The notes beneath the pieces are model-generated. The model made no database searches, was not told where the DNA came from, and saw nothing but the letters and a program-made list of their open reading frames with translations. 64,000 nucleotides of DNA. Origin: an uncultured Spirochaetaceae bacterium. GTDB taxonomy: Bacteria > Spirochaetota > Spirochaetia > Treponematales > Treponemataceae. Both the position numbers and the translations under genes were made by a program. Positions 50,610 to 58,870 of this stretch are shown here, piece after piece; the first letter of the stretch is position 1; each line of letters begins with the position of its first letter. The stretch spans positions 92,327-156,326 of the forward strand of contig CACYWZ010000002.1 in assembly GCA_902778325.1 (NCBI GenBank), given 5' to 3'.

Positions 50610-51671
50610 ATGAAAAAATTGCTTAGCGCACTTCTTGCAAGTGTATTATTTATTTCAGTTGGAGGTTGTAAACCTATGTATAAGGGAATTGAAGGAAAAG
50701 ACGGTCTTTTCGCTGTTCTTGAAACAGAAAAAGGCACAATAGCAATGGAGCTTTTCTACAAGGAAACTCCCCTCACTTGCGTTAACTTCGTCGGTCTTGC
50801 CGAAGGAACACTTGACGCTGCAAAGGGCAAGAAGTTCTATGACGGCTTGAAATTTCACCGCGTAATCTCTAAGGCTAACGGCGACGGACAGGACTTTATG
50901 ATTCAGGGCGGCGACCCGCAGGGAACAGGCGCGGGCGGTCCTGGCTACCGCTTTGCAGACGAAATCGTTGACAGCCTCAAATTCGACAAGGGCGGATATC
51001 TTGCGATGGCAAACGCGGGCGCTGGCACAAACGGAAGCCAGTTCTTCATCACAATCGTTCCGACAACTTGGCTCAACGGAAAGCACACAATTTTTGGCAA
51101 AGTCGTTGATGACGCGAGCCAGAAAGTCGTTAACAGCGTAAAGCAGGGCGACCACATCAAGAGCCTTACAATCGTCAGAAACGGTGCGGACGCTCAAAAA
51201 TTCAGCGCGACACAGGCGGATTTCGACCGTGAGGCAAAAGTTGCCAACGAAAAGGTCGAGGCTCGAAAGAAGGCTGAGCGCGAGGCTCAGGAAAAGGCTA
51301 TGCAGGGCGTTATCGCTGATTGTGAGAAATCAAAAGAGGGCATTTACTTCAAAGTGCTGAAGACAGGCTCTGGCGACAAAATCGGCAAGGGCAAGAACGT
51401 TTTTGTCGAGTACAAGGGATATCTTGTTGACGGCACGATTTTCGACGGCTCAGAGAAGATGGTCGATGGCGGACACGAGGGGCTTTCGTTCCGCGTTGGC
51501 GCAGGTCAGATGATTCCGGGCTTTGACATCATGGTTCAGGACATGAAGGTCGGTGAGACTCGCAAGATGGTCATTCCGCCGGACTTCGCTTATGGCGCGC
51601 GCGGCATTCCTGGCGTTATCCCAGGCGGCGCATACATTTGCTTTGATGTTATGCTCGTGAGCGCAAAATAA
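50610..51671 (+). CDS. Dual-family immunophilin lipoprotein: cyclophilin-FKBP fusion
   Basis: Peptidyl-prolyl isomerase of 353 residues with two unrelated PPIase folds. Lipoprotein signal with Cys20 (ISVGGC). Cyclophilin domain about 28-200 (KFYDGLKFHRVI, FMIQGGDPQGTG, NGSQFFIT). A charged coiled linker (205-235, RKKAEREAQEKA) leads to an FKBP domain at about 240-353 (VFVEYKGYLVDGTIFDGS, GQMIPGFDIMVQDMKVGE, DFAYGARGIPGVIPGG). It likely folds exported proteins at a membrane surface. GAGG precedes ATG 50610. Cyclophilin-FKBP fusions are known from Treponema and Flavobacterium. Confidence 0.95.
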   Translation: MKKLLSALLASVLFISVGGCKPMYKGIEGKDGLFAVLETEKGTIAMELFYKETPLTCVNFVGLAEGTLDAAKGKKFYDGLKFHRVISKANGDGQDFMIQGGDPQGTGAGGPGYRFADEIVDSLKFDKGGYLAMANAGAGTNGSQFFITIVPTTWLNGKHTIFGKVVDDASQKVVNSVKQGDHIKSLTIVRNGADAQKFSATQADFDREAKVANEKVEARKKAEREAQEKAMQGVIADCEKSKEGIYFKVLKTGSGDKIGKGKNVFVEYKGYLVDGTIFDGSEKMVDGGHEGLSFRVGAGQMIPGFDIMVQDMKVGETRKMVIPPDFAYGARGIPGVIPGGAYICFDVMLVSAK

Positions 51672-51969
51672 GCGTCACAGACGCTTTTGTCAGGCGCAGG
51701 CTGCTTTGACAGGCACAGACGCTTTTGTCGGGCGCGGGCTGTTTTTGGAATCTGTCCAATCAATCAAGGTCAAGGCAGATGCTGAAACGAGTTCTGCATG
51801 ACAATAATTTCTGGAGCATATTTTTCAAGAAAATCCTTCTCGAATTTGAGAGGGATTTTTTTTCGCGAATTCGAGGAATGTCGTCAGCGCTTTTTTGAAA
51901 GCAAAAACAACATGGGGGACGCTTTCCTTTTTGTTCATTTCGTCGAATTCGTGAAGCGGGAAAAAAGGA

Positions 51970-52320
51970 TTGACGCCATTTCTTTCTTCCTTGACGAAAG
52001 GGAAACTCTCCTAAAGATGAAAACTTCTCTCCTTGACGTGAATTACTCTCTTTTTGACGTTGTTTTTACTTTTTGCAATGTTGCAAGTCTTGTTTTTGAT
52101 GTTGCAAAGATAATTTGCAATCTTTCAAAATATTTTTGCTATGTTGCAAAATGTCTTTGTGATGTGAAAAACACTAATTTTTATGTTGCAAATTCTTTTT
52201 GCAATGTGGAAAAATAAAATTGCGACGTTACAAATTTATTTTGCAATGTGGAAAAAGTGTTTTGCAATGTGGAAAATATTATTTTTGATATAAAAAAGGC
52301 TTGTTTTGATGTTGTTTTCT
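51970..52320. repeat. Phased array 7 (TTTTTGCAATGTTGCAAA, exact 21 bp period)
   Basis: The central AYG of each unit falls at 51973, 51994, then 52036, 52057, 52078, 52099, 52120, 52141, 52162, 52183, 52204, 52225, 52246, 52267, 52288 and 52309, all in strict 21-bp register. Only the unit at 52015-52017 is shifted. Early units read TTGACG; later ones TTTTGCAATGTnGnAAA. The 800-bp gap 51672-52471 holds no convincing gene. Confidence 0.92.
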
Positions 52321-52471
52321 TGATAAATCGTAAGAAACTTGATTGTTTTCTTCTTTTTCTTTCAAAATCCGAGAAAAAGGAGAGTTTTTCCGTCTTTTAT
52401 TATTTTTCAAAGAATGTCGAATTTAGAAGGTTTGGTTTCTAAAAGTCAAAAAGGCGTGCTATAATTTATTT

Positions 52472-55336
52472 ATGCCGATGATATTGACTGTTTTTCTTGC
52501 TGTGGCAGTTGTCCTTTTGACCTCAGCGACTATATACATCGTTTTTCATTACAGGAAGAAGCTGCTTTCTTTGTATTCTCTCCTCAAGGTGACGCGCGAA
52601 AAGCTCGAATTTGCGCGAAGTTCTCTCGATATGCTTTGCGAGTCGAATGACATTTATTATTGGGAGCTGGACGTTACGACTGGCATTGCCCGAATGTGCG
52701 AGCGGATTCAGAAAAATTACGGCATTCCTGAGTATTGCGATAATTACGTCGAGAGGATGATTAGCGACGGCTTTGTTCACCCTTCGAGCGCGAATGAGTA
52801 CAGAAGGCTCGACGAGCGAATTCGAGGCGGCGAGCGTATTGCGACGGCGAATGTTCGCATTATGGAAAGCGACGGCGCTTGTGAATGGAGGCGATTGGGC
52901 TACATTAAGACCGATGTCGCCAAGTATTTTGGCTTTAGCGTCAACATTGACGACTTTTCTGACTTCGAGCAGTGTTTTATCACTGCGGCTGAGCAGGCGG
53001 GCTTGAATGCGTGGATTTACGATGTGAAGTCAAGGCGCATTGTCCTTAGCGCGACGCCTTCGATTCCCGGAAGCCAAATCGCTTATATCCCTGAGGATAT
53101 ATCAGCCAGCTCTCTTGTTCATCCCGCCGATGTCGACAAATTCGAGGCGATTTTTGCGCGGCTCAAGAGCGGCGAGGAAAAAGTGAGCGAGGAGATAAGG
53201 CTCAAAAAAAGCCATATCGCTGAAATTGGCTCGAATTTGGATTACGGTTGGGTTCGTCTTAATTACACGGGCGTTTTCGATGAATACGGGCGTGTTAAGC
53301 GCGCTATCGGAACTGCCGTGGATATTTCGCAGCAGAAAATCGATGAGCAGCGCTTCAAGGACCAGACGACTTATCACGACATTGTTCTGAAGAACACTGT
53401 CATGTCTGTTTGGATTAACATCACTCAAAACACTTACAAAGACACGCGCGGTGTTTACGCTTTCCTTGAGGACGCGGACATCAATGGCAATCTTGATGAG
53501 CTGTTCGAGAATATCTACAAGCGCATTCCTGAATCAGACAGAATCCACTGCGCTGCTTTCAACCGCGCTCTTTTGCAAGGCTATTCCGAAAGCGGACAGA
53601 TGGACGTCGAGATTGAGCATCAGTTCTGCATTGACAAGATGGGCACTTACAGCGAATGGCTTCACTCTTCTATTCACATGATGCGAAATCCTGCGACGAA
53701 CGACCTTGAGGCGTTCATGTACGCGATTAACATCGACAAGAACAAAATGCGACAGAAGATGCTCGACGAGGTTCTTCTGAACGACTACGACATCATTTTC
53801 GGGCTTGATTTCTACACGGGCTACTATAACGTTTTGGGAAGCCGCGACATTGGCGAATTCCATGACATTGACTCTCAGGGCAAATTCGACGAGCTCATCA
53901 ACGAGCTTTGCGCCCACGAGCCTGCGTTTTTTGACAATCCTCTTGGAATCATTTCGTCAATATCGATTGACCGCATTCAAAAGAGCCTTGACGAGAACGG
54001 CGTTTTCACCGCGTATATGCGTGTCAGCGAAAACGGTGAATGGCGGCGAAAGAAGATGCAGGCGACTTACGTTGACAAGTTCAAGAAACTCGCCTATCTC
54101 ATTCAAAGCGACATCACAGAAACGTTCGAGGAAGAGCAGAGGCGAAACGATGAGCTTTCAGCGGCTCTTCGTGAGGCGAAAAAGGCAAATCAGGCAAAAT
54201 CTGAGTTTCTGAGCAATATGAGCCACGAAATCAGAACGCCTTTGAACGGCGTTAAAGGTATGCTCGATTTGATTCAGCTCAACCCGAAAAGCCCTGATGT
54301 TCCTGAATATCTTGATAAGGCTGTAATCTCTGCAAAATATCTTGCGGGGCTTATCAACGACATTCTTGATATGAGCAAAATCGAAAGCGGGAAACTCGTT
54401 CTTCATTCTGAGTGGATGCGATTCGACGACCTTGAAAAATACATCGACGCGATTATAAAGCCGCAAGCTGAAGAGAGAAATCACTCATTCTCAATAACGT
54501 TTGTGGGCTTCTCGCCTGTTTGGTCGATTTATGCCGATTCAAACCGCCTCAAGCAAATCTGCATAAACTTGTTGAGCAATTCTGTCAAATACACGCCGAA
54601 CGGTGGCAAAATCAGCGTTCGCATTGAGCTTCGCGAACTTCGCGACGACGATAAAGCTGATTTTTATTTTGTCTTTGAGGATAACGGAATTGGAATGAGC
54701 AAAGAGTTTTTGCGCCACGCCTTCGAGCCGTTCGTTCAGGAAAGCGCCAAACTTTCAAAGAAAGGCACAGGCTTGGGACTTTCAATCGTGAAAAGCCTCA
54801 TCGAAATCATGGGAAGCAAAATCGAAGTTGAGAGCGAACTTGAAAAAGGCACGACTGTGAGTTTCCTTCTTTCTGTTCCTGTGCGACGGTCAAGCGCTGC
54901 AAGTCCAGAAAAGGACGCAGGCGGAAGCGGAGATGCGAAATACGAAGGAAAACATGTCCTTATTGCCGAGGATAACGAAATCAATATGGTTATCGCTGTC
55001 GAGCAACTCAAATCGTTTGCGCTCACTGTCGATACGGCGGAAAACGGCTCTGTTGCGTCTGAGATGTTCGAGAAGAGCCCTGTCGGATATTACGATTGCA
55101 TTTTTATGGACATAATGATGCCTGTGATGGACGGTTTTGCTGCAACCAAGAAAATCCGAAGCTTCCAGCGCGCAGACAGTGACAGCGTTCCGATTATCGC
55201 AATGACGGCGAACGCGTTTGCCGAGGACGTGCAGAAATCGCTTGAGAACGGCTTGAATTATCATTTGTCAAAGCCGTTTGAGCGTGAGCAGCTTGCCAAA
55301 GTTCTTGCAAAAGCATTTAATCCCGATGAGGAATAA
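52472..55336 (+). CDS. Hybrid sensor histidine kinase/response regulator
   Basis: Signal-transduction kinase of 954 residues. One N-terminal membrane helix (about 3-24), a coiled segment, then several PAS-like sensor regions (about 50-550; [16 protein letters not shown] marks a PAC end). HisKA with [15 protein letters not shown] (His585) is followed by HATPase_c ([39 protein letters not shown]). The C-terminal receiver has [11 protein letters not shown] and [11 protein letters not shown] (Asp880). It starts 6 nt after an extended -10 TGCTATAAT (52460-52465), so it is probably leaderless. No separate output regulator is adjacent; pncA-like follows by 18 nt. Confidence 0.93.
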   Translation: MPMILTVFLAVAVVLLTSATIYIVFHYRKKLLSLYSLLKVTREKLEFARSSLDMLCESNDIYYWELDVTTGIARMCERIQKNYGIPEYCDNYVERMISDGFVHPSSANEYRRLDERIRGGERIATANVRIMESDGACEWRRLGYIKTDVAKYFGFSVNIDDFSDFEQCFITAAEQAGLNAWIYDVKSRRIVLSATPSIPGSQIAYIPEDISASSLVHPADVDKFEAIFARLKSGEEKVSEEIRLKKSHIAEIGSNLDYGWVRLNYTGVFDEYGRVKRAIGTAVDISQQKIDEQRFKDQTTYHDIVLKNTVMSVWINITQNTYKDTRGVYAFLEDADINGNLDELFENIYKRIPESDRIHCAAFNRALLQGYSESGQMDVEIEHQFCIDKMGTYSEWLHSSIHMMRNPATNDLEAFMYAINIDKNKMRQKMLDEVLLNDYDIIFGLDFYTGYYNVLGSRDIGEFHDIDSQGKFDELINELCAHEPAFFDNPLGIISSISIDRIQKSLDENGVFTAYMRVSENGEWRRKKMQATYVDKFKKLAYLIQSDITETFEEEQRRNDELSAALREAKKANQAKSEFLSNMSHEIRTPLNGVKGMLDLIQLNPKSPDVPEYLDKAVISAKYLAGLINDILDMSKIESGKLVLHSEWMRFDDLEKYIDAIIKPQAEERNHSFSITFVGFSPVWSIYADSNRLKQICINLLSNSVKYTPNGGKISVRIELRELRDDDKADFYFVFEDNGIGMSKEFLRHAFEPFVQESAKLSKKGTGLGLSIVKSLIEIMGSKIEVESELEKGTTVSFLLSVPVRRSSAASPEKDAGGSGDAKYEGKHVLIAEDNEINMVIAVEQLKSFALTVDTAENGSVASEMFEKSPVGYYDCIFMDIMMPVMDGFAATKKIRSFQRADSDSVPIIAMTANAFAEDVQKSLENGLNYHLSKPFEREQLAKVLAKAFNPDEE

Positions 55337-55354
55337 AGATAGAAAGAGGTTTTT

Positions 55355-55876
55355 ATGAGAAAAATTCTTGTTGTCGTTGATATGCAAAACGATTTTATCG
55401 ACGGCTCTCTTGGTACTCCTGAGGCTCAAGCAATTGTGGAGAACGTGAAAGCGAAAATCCGCTCTTATCGCGCTGAGGACATCTTTGCCACTCGCGACAC
55501 GCACAGCGCGGATTATCTTTCCACTCAGGAAGGCAAAAAACTGCCTGTTGTGCATTGCGTGAAAGGCTCTCACGGCTGGCAAATCCGCGCGGACATCGCC
55601 GAGTTGCTCAAGAATGCCGTGATTGTGGACAAGCCCACTTTTGGCTCGACAGAACTTGCGCAGAAAATCGCTGCGATTGCCAAAAGTGAAGAAATCGTGG
55701 TGGAATTGGTAGGTCTTTGCACAGACATTTGCGTTGTGTCGAATGCGCTTTTGCTCAAGGCAACTTTGCCCGAAATGCCCGTCAGCGTGGACTCAAGCTG
55801 CTGCGCGGGAGTGTCGCCTGCCACTCACAAAGCCGCTCTTGAAACAATGCGCTGTTGCCAAGTCGATGTGATTTAG
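55355..55876 (+). CDS. pncA: Nicotinamidase (isochorismatase-like cysteine hydrolase)
   Basis: Hydrolyses nicotinamide to nicotinic acid for NAD salvage; 173 residues. Catalytic triad is Asp9 (VVDMQNDF), Lys93 (IVDKPTFGS) and Cys126 (GLCTDICVVSN). RDTH (47-50) contributes the metal site and HCVKGSHGWQI the substrate loop. AAAGAGG precedes ATG 55355. It is 18 nt after the kinase gene and probably shares its transcript. Other isochorismatase-family amidase activities cannot be excluded. Confidence 0.88.
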   Translation: MRKILVVVDMQNDFIDGSLGTPEAQAIVENVKAKIRSYRAEDIFATRDTHSADYLSTQEGKKLPVVHCVKGSHGWQIRADIAELLKNAVIVDKPTFGSTELAQKIAAIAKSEEIVVELVGLCTDICVVSNALLLKATLPEMPVSVDSSCCAGVSPATHKAALETMRCCQVDVI

Positions 55877-55912
55877 CTTTTGATTGATTTTTTATTGAGA
55901 GCAAAAAATAAA

Positions 55913-55945
55913 CCCTGCCGCAAAAAAATGGGCAGGGCTTTTCTT
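55913..55945. terminator. Bidirectional-position terminator between pncA and rpsU
   Basis: CCCTGCC / GGCAGGG hairpin followed by CTTTTCTTTT on the plus strand. It sits just before the convergent rpsU stop and may serve both genes. Confidence 0.75.
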
Positions 55946-55956
55946 TTCGCTAAAAA

Positions 55957-56163
55957 CTAGTAGTCTTTGCGCTCTGACTTTCTTCTCTTGTTCAAAAGTT
56001 TTCTCTCAAGAGTAGTCTTCTTCTGATGAAGTGTGGCAGAAGGCTTTACGAAATACTCACGCTTTTTGAACTCGCGGATAATGCCTTCTTTTTCAACCAT
56101 ACGCTTGAAGCGCTTGATTGCTTTCTCGAGGTTCTCTGTATCCTCAACCATGATTGTTGCCAT
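55957..56163 (-). CDS. rpsU: 30S ribosomal protein S21
   Basis: A 68-residue basic ribosomal protein: MATIMVEDTENLEKAIKRF, then EGIIREFKKREYFVKPSATLHQKK and a basic C-terminal tail. A strong AAAGGAGGTG precedes ATG 56163, which rejects the upstream extension to 56241. It lies between pncA and the XRE regulator. Confidence 0.96.
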   Translation of the reverse strand: MATIMVEDTENLEKAIKRFKRMVEKEGIIREFKKREYFVKPSATLHQKKTTLERKLLNKRRKSERKDY

Positions 56164-56265
56164 TTGTTTCACCTCCTTTGTTCTCGGAGTGCCGAAAAGT
56201 GTTGTCAGTATAGCAAAGGCGCTTTTTTTAATCAAGCGCAAACCGCCGTTTTTGCGGGGCGCTTT

Positions 56266-56586
56266 TTAGTATTTTTCATTGAGCGCGTTGATGACGGTTG
56301 TAATCACATTGAGGTCGCTGCTTGAGAATCGCCTGAGCTTGTTTTCGATTTCGGAAAGCCGTGAATTCTCAGTATTCTTTTTTGGCGATTCACTCATTTC
56401 AAGTAAATAATCAAGAGAAACTCCCAAAAAGTGCGCAACTTTCAACGCGGTATCTGCATACGGGATACTGTTTCTTTTTATGCCAAAGCTGATGTTTGCC
56501 ACATCGAAGCCGACTGCTGCTGCAAGTTCTTTGCGTGTTTTTCCCAAATATTTTAATTCATAATCTACGTTTTGCCAAAAGTTCAT
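56266..56586 (-). CDS. XRE-family transcriptional regulator
   Basis: A 106-residue repressor-like protein. HTH_3 domain at about 5-62 (LGKTRKELAAAVGFDVANISFGIKRNSIPYADTALKVAHFLGVSLDYLL, read as consecutive motifs), then a short helical C-terminus (SSSDLNVITTVINAL). It is divergent from the DUF1232 gene, and the gap contains a near-perfect long palindrome overlapping the opposite promoter, a likely target. The layout resembles small phage- or toxin-type repressors but no phage genes are here. Confidence 0.88.
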   Translation of the reverse strand: MNFWQNVDYELKYLGKTRKELAAAVGFDVANISFGIKRNSIPYADTALKVAHFLGVSLDYLLEMSESPKKNTENSRLSEIENKLRRFSSSDLNVITTVINALNEKY

Positions 56587-56619
56587 AGGTTTTAGTATTG
56601 AGAAAAGATATTTTTTGAC

Positions 56620-56647
56620 TTGAAATAATTAAGTAATGATATATAAT
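56620..56647 (+). promoter_or_regulatory. Promoter of DUF1232 gene
   Basis: TTGAAA (56620-56625), 16-bp spacer, TATAAT (56642-56647). Predicted transcription start is at about 56654, the first base of the operator. Confidence 0.55.
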
Positions 56648-56653
56648 GTGTAG

Positions 56654-56677
56654 TATAATTAAGTGAACTTAATTATA
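56654..56677. promoter_or_regulatory. XRE operator palindrome
   Basis: A 24-bp inverted repeat with arms TATAATTAAGT and ACTTAATTATA around a 2-bp centre, plus an extra AATTAAGT half-site at 56627-56634. It sits at the predicted start of the DUF1232 transcript. Confidence 0.7.
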
Positions 56678-56710
56678 AGTGCCAAAATTTAACAATCGTT
56701 AGGAGGCTTT

Positions 56711-57097
56711 ATGAAAAAGAGCTTTACGCAAGAAGAGATAAATAAAAAGTTTAGTTCTTTCAAAACGTATTCTAACAGTGATATGAATAAAGTTTTGAAT
56801 AATGAAAGCAAATTGAAGCAAATGTGCATCGACAATGAGCCGCTGAGAGATTTTTTGGATACTGTGAGCTTGTATATAGATATGCTTCGGGCTATTTTCA
56901 CTGGTAAATATAAAGAAGTTCCTGTAGGAACTATTGCGGCTATTGTTGGTACGCTTTTGTATGTGTTGTCGCCTATTGATATTATTCCTGACCCTATTCC
57001 TGTCGTTGGATTTCTTGACGATGCGGCTGTAATGGCGGCTTGCTTGAACTTTACAAAGTATGATGTAGATAAATATAAACGTCATTTGGGTAAATAA
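56711..57097 (+). CDS. DUF1232 (YkvA-like) membrane protein
   Basis: A 128-residue protein with the YkvA/DUF1232 motif SPIDIIPDPIPVVGFLDD (about 86-103) within a hydrophobic hairpin (about 68-113) and a soluble N-terminal helix region. Function unknown; such proteins are often stress-linked. AGGAGG precedes ATG 56711. The operator upstream implies control by the divergent XRE protein. A small gene follows 25 nt downstream. Confidence 0.85.
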   Translation: MKKSFTQEEINKKFSSFKTYSNSDMNKVLNNESKLKQMCIDNEPLRDFLDTVSLYIDMLRAIFTGKYKEVPVGTIAAIVGTLLYVLSPIDIIPDPIPVVGFLDDAAVMAACLNFTKYDVDKYKRHLGK

Positions 57098-57122
57098 AGT
57101 TTAATTGATTTTGGAGGAAGCT

Positions 57123-57335
57123 ATGGGATTTAGAGATTCGTTTGAAAAGGCTGATATTGCCATAAAAATAGGGTTACTGAAAAAAGAGGAAGTTTTTACA
57201 CCAAAAATTATTTCTCCAGACTATCAGTATGAATTAAAGCTCAAAGCCCTTGAAAGAGGAATCAGAAAGGGTGGAGAAGGTATTACAAAGGGAATTTATG
57301 GTCTAAATTCTTTTTTATCTATGTTTAAAAAATAG
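57123..57335 (+). CDS. Small hypothetical protein
   Basis: A 70-residue protein, MGFRDSFEKADIAIKIGLL, with a Gly-rich middle (ERGIRKGGEGITKGIYGLN) and a hydrophobic end. TGGAGGA gives a good ribosome site for ATG 57123. It is likely co-transcribed with the DUF1232 gene and may be its partner. No family recognised. Confidence 0.65.
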   Translation: MGFRDSFEKADIAIKIGLLKKEEVFTPKIISPDYQYELKLKALERGIRKGGEGITKGIYGLNSFLSMFKK

Positions 57336-57464
57336 ATGAAGAATCTAAACACCTGCGGATATTGTTTTCGTAGTTTTTTTTTGTGCGAAAAAACAAAAAT
57401 GCACCCAAAAACACTCACCCCCTGAGCGCCAAAAGATGAGCGGACAGGAGGTGAGAAGCGAGTG

Positions 57465-58196
57465 CTATTTCTTTGCGGCAGAAGAATGCTTTGAAGTCAA
57501 TGAGTTTGCGCGAGATACGTCCTCATCGATAACAGACGCGATAGGTGCATAAGTCGCAGAATCAAGCAAAGACGCAGCGCTCAGGAACGGCAAAATCTTG
57601 TCGTTGATGCAGTGCAAAATCTCCTTTTTCAAGTCAGAAGACGATTTTGACACCTTGCCAGCCGCGTTTTTCTCCGCCGTTTGATTGAACGCCTGAGAAA
57701 ATGCCGCGTGTGCTTCCCCTATCGCTTCCACAGCCTCGCCAATCCCTCCGAGAAGCTCAATCGCTGCTTTTGCCTTGTCGTTTTTGAACTCGTCGAGAGC
57801 GCTTTCAATCGTCGTCGTTTCACTGGCAAAGTTAAGACGAGCCGCACTCTTTCCGCCGTGTCGGGAATACAAGTCGAGAAGAGTCTTCGCCGCCTCCTTT
57901 TTCTCGCCCTTTTGAAGCGCGAAATGTCCTTCCAGTCCCGTGCCGAGAGCCGTCCAAGCCTCGTCTAGCGCACGGTCAAGGTCGTCAAGACTGCTCTTTG
58001 ATTTTTCGCTGTTGAGAGTGCTGATTGCGCTTTTTGTGAGCGTATCCAGTTCCGCAAAACCCACATTCAAAAGCGGACATTTTTCTGCCAAGCCCGACGA
58101 AGCCCAATGAGAGAGCATCGCCTGCGCTGCCGTTGGAATCTCTGAAACACGAATTGAGCCAGAAAGGTTCTTTATGCCACTTTTTCCTGAATACAT
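57465..58196 (-). CDS. DUF6261 family protein (copy 3)
   Basis: A 243-residue helical protein with a DUF6261-like architecture: N-terminal GSIRVSEIPTAAQAML, central LDDLDRALDEAWTALG, SRHGGKSAARLNFASETTTIESAL, then a four-helix C-terminal part ending in Ser/Lys. It is more diverged than copies 1 and 2. CGGAGGA precedes ATG 58196. Phased array 8 begins 65 nt upstream, divergent from hipBA. Confidence 0.7.
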   Translation of the reverse strand: MYSGKSGIKNLSGSIRVSEIPTAAQAMLSHWASSGLAEKCPLLNVGFAELDTLTKSAISTLNSEKSKSSLDDLDRALDEAWTALGTGLEGHFALQKGEKKEAAKTLLDLYSRHGGKSAARLNFASETTTIESALDEFKNDKAKAAIELLGGIGEAVEAIGEAHAAFSQAFNQTAEKNAAGKVSKSSSDLKKEILHCINDKILPFLSAASLLDSATYAPIASVIDEDVSRANSLTSKHSSAAKK

Positions 58197-58260
58197 AGTT
58201 TCCTCCGAAAAAATAATGTCATAAACATTATACCACCAAAAAACATTTGTGATTCACATT

Positions 58261-58481
58261 TCACAGCACTTGAGAAATCCAAAAAAGAGCTTGAACGCTT
58301 CTCACAGCCGCTACGCCTTGAAGCAAAAGAGCGATTTTTCAATCGGAAGAGCTGTGAGAGGCGACGCAGAAGTTTTTTTGATTTCACAGCCGTTCCGATG
58401 CAAAAAACAAAAGTGTTTCCTTCATCACAGCGGTTGTGATGAGAAAAATGCTTTTGTGTCCACAATCGGAAACTTTCCGAT
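58261..58481. repeat. Phased array 8 (TCACAGC / TCGGAA half-sites, 41 bp period)
   Basis: Dyad centres fall at 58268, 58309, 58350, 58391, 58432 and 58473, each exactly 41 bp apart. Units combine two half-sites, A (TCACAGC) and B (ATCGGAA): B-A' at 58350, A-B' at 58391, A-A' at 58432 and B-B' at 58473. The 58350 unit is an inverted copy of 58391. Confidence 0.88.
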
Positions 58482-58533
58482 GAGAAAAACAGCTCCGTTT
58501 TGTCCTGATTTGAACCGAACAATTCTCAAAAGT

Positions 58534-58587
58534 GCTAAAATATTAGCAAAAATAGACAAAATTGGGCAAAATTGCTAAAATATTGGC
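58534..58587. promoter_or_regulatory. Paired HipB operators
   Basis: GCTAAAATATTAGC at 58534 and GCTAAAATATTGGC at 58574, 40 bp apart. The second overlaps the predicted -10 of hipB. Confidence 0.7.
58553..58581 (+). promoter_or_regulatory. Promoter of hipBA (leaderless)
   Basis: TAGACA (58553-58558), 17-bp spacer, TAAAAT (58576-58581). ATG 58589 follows 7 nt later without a Shine-Dalgarno. Confidence 0.6.
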
Positions 58588-58588
58588 T

Positions 58589-58870
58589 ATGATACAGTTG
58601 ACCCAAAAGACTGCTCCTCAAATTGCAGAAGATATTGCTTTGAGAGTGCAGAAACGCAGAAAAGAGCGGCATCTTACTCAAAGCGAGCTTTCGACAAAAG
58701 CAGGCGTGAGTTTTGCGTCATACAAACGTTTTGAGCAAAAGCACGAAATTTCGTTCGGTTCTCTTATAAAAATCGCGATTGCGCTGGATATGGAAAAAGA
58801 TTTTGAGTCGCTTTTTGCCACTCCGCAATTTTCCACAATCGAGGAGATGTTTGCAAGTGAAAAAAATTGA
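58589..58870 (+). CDS. HipB-like XRE antitoxin
   Basis: A 93-residue HTH protein: IALRVQKRRKERHLTQSELSTKAGVS, then FASYKRFEQKHEISFGSLIKIA. This is the HipB-type XRE fold. It should bind the paired GCTAA palindromes in its own promoter and neutralise HipA. ATG 58589 is set by the promoter and operators. The toxin gene overlaps its 3' end by 14 nt. Confidence 0.88.
   Translation: MIQLTQKTAPQIAEDIALRVQKRRKERHLTQSELSTKAGVSFASYKRFEQKHEISFGSLIKIAIALDMEKDFESLFATPQFSTIEEMFASEKN

Noticed and set aside
51673-51750. Two CACAGACGCTTTTGTC copies 38 bp apart as a ninth array
   Set aside because: Only two units, 38-bp spacing off the common pitch, and GCGTC/GACGC hairpins suit a terminator region after the immunophilin gene.
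51798-52217. 139-codon ORF with heptad FCNVxxx repeats
   Set aside because: It is a by-product of the 21-bp DNA repeat (seven codons), lacks a convincing ribosome site, and stops within the array; a second frame continues the same pattern after the stop.
2541-58481. Phased arrays as CRISPR arrays
   Set aside because: Repeats are short (10-17 bp), palindromic and imperfect, spacers within an array resemble or invert each other, and no cas genes are present; the fixed 41-42 bp pitch with different cores is not CRISPR-like.
58508-58587. HipB operators as continuation of array 8
   Set aside because: The two GCTAA palindromes are 40 bp apart but out of register with the 41-bp grid and have a different core; they overlap the hipB promoter, so they are better read as operators.
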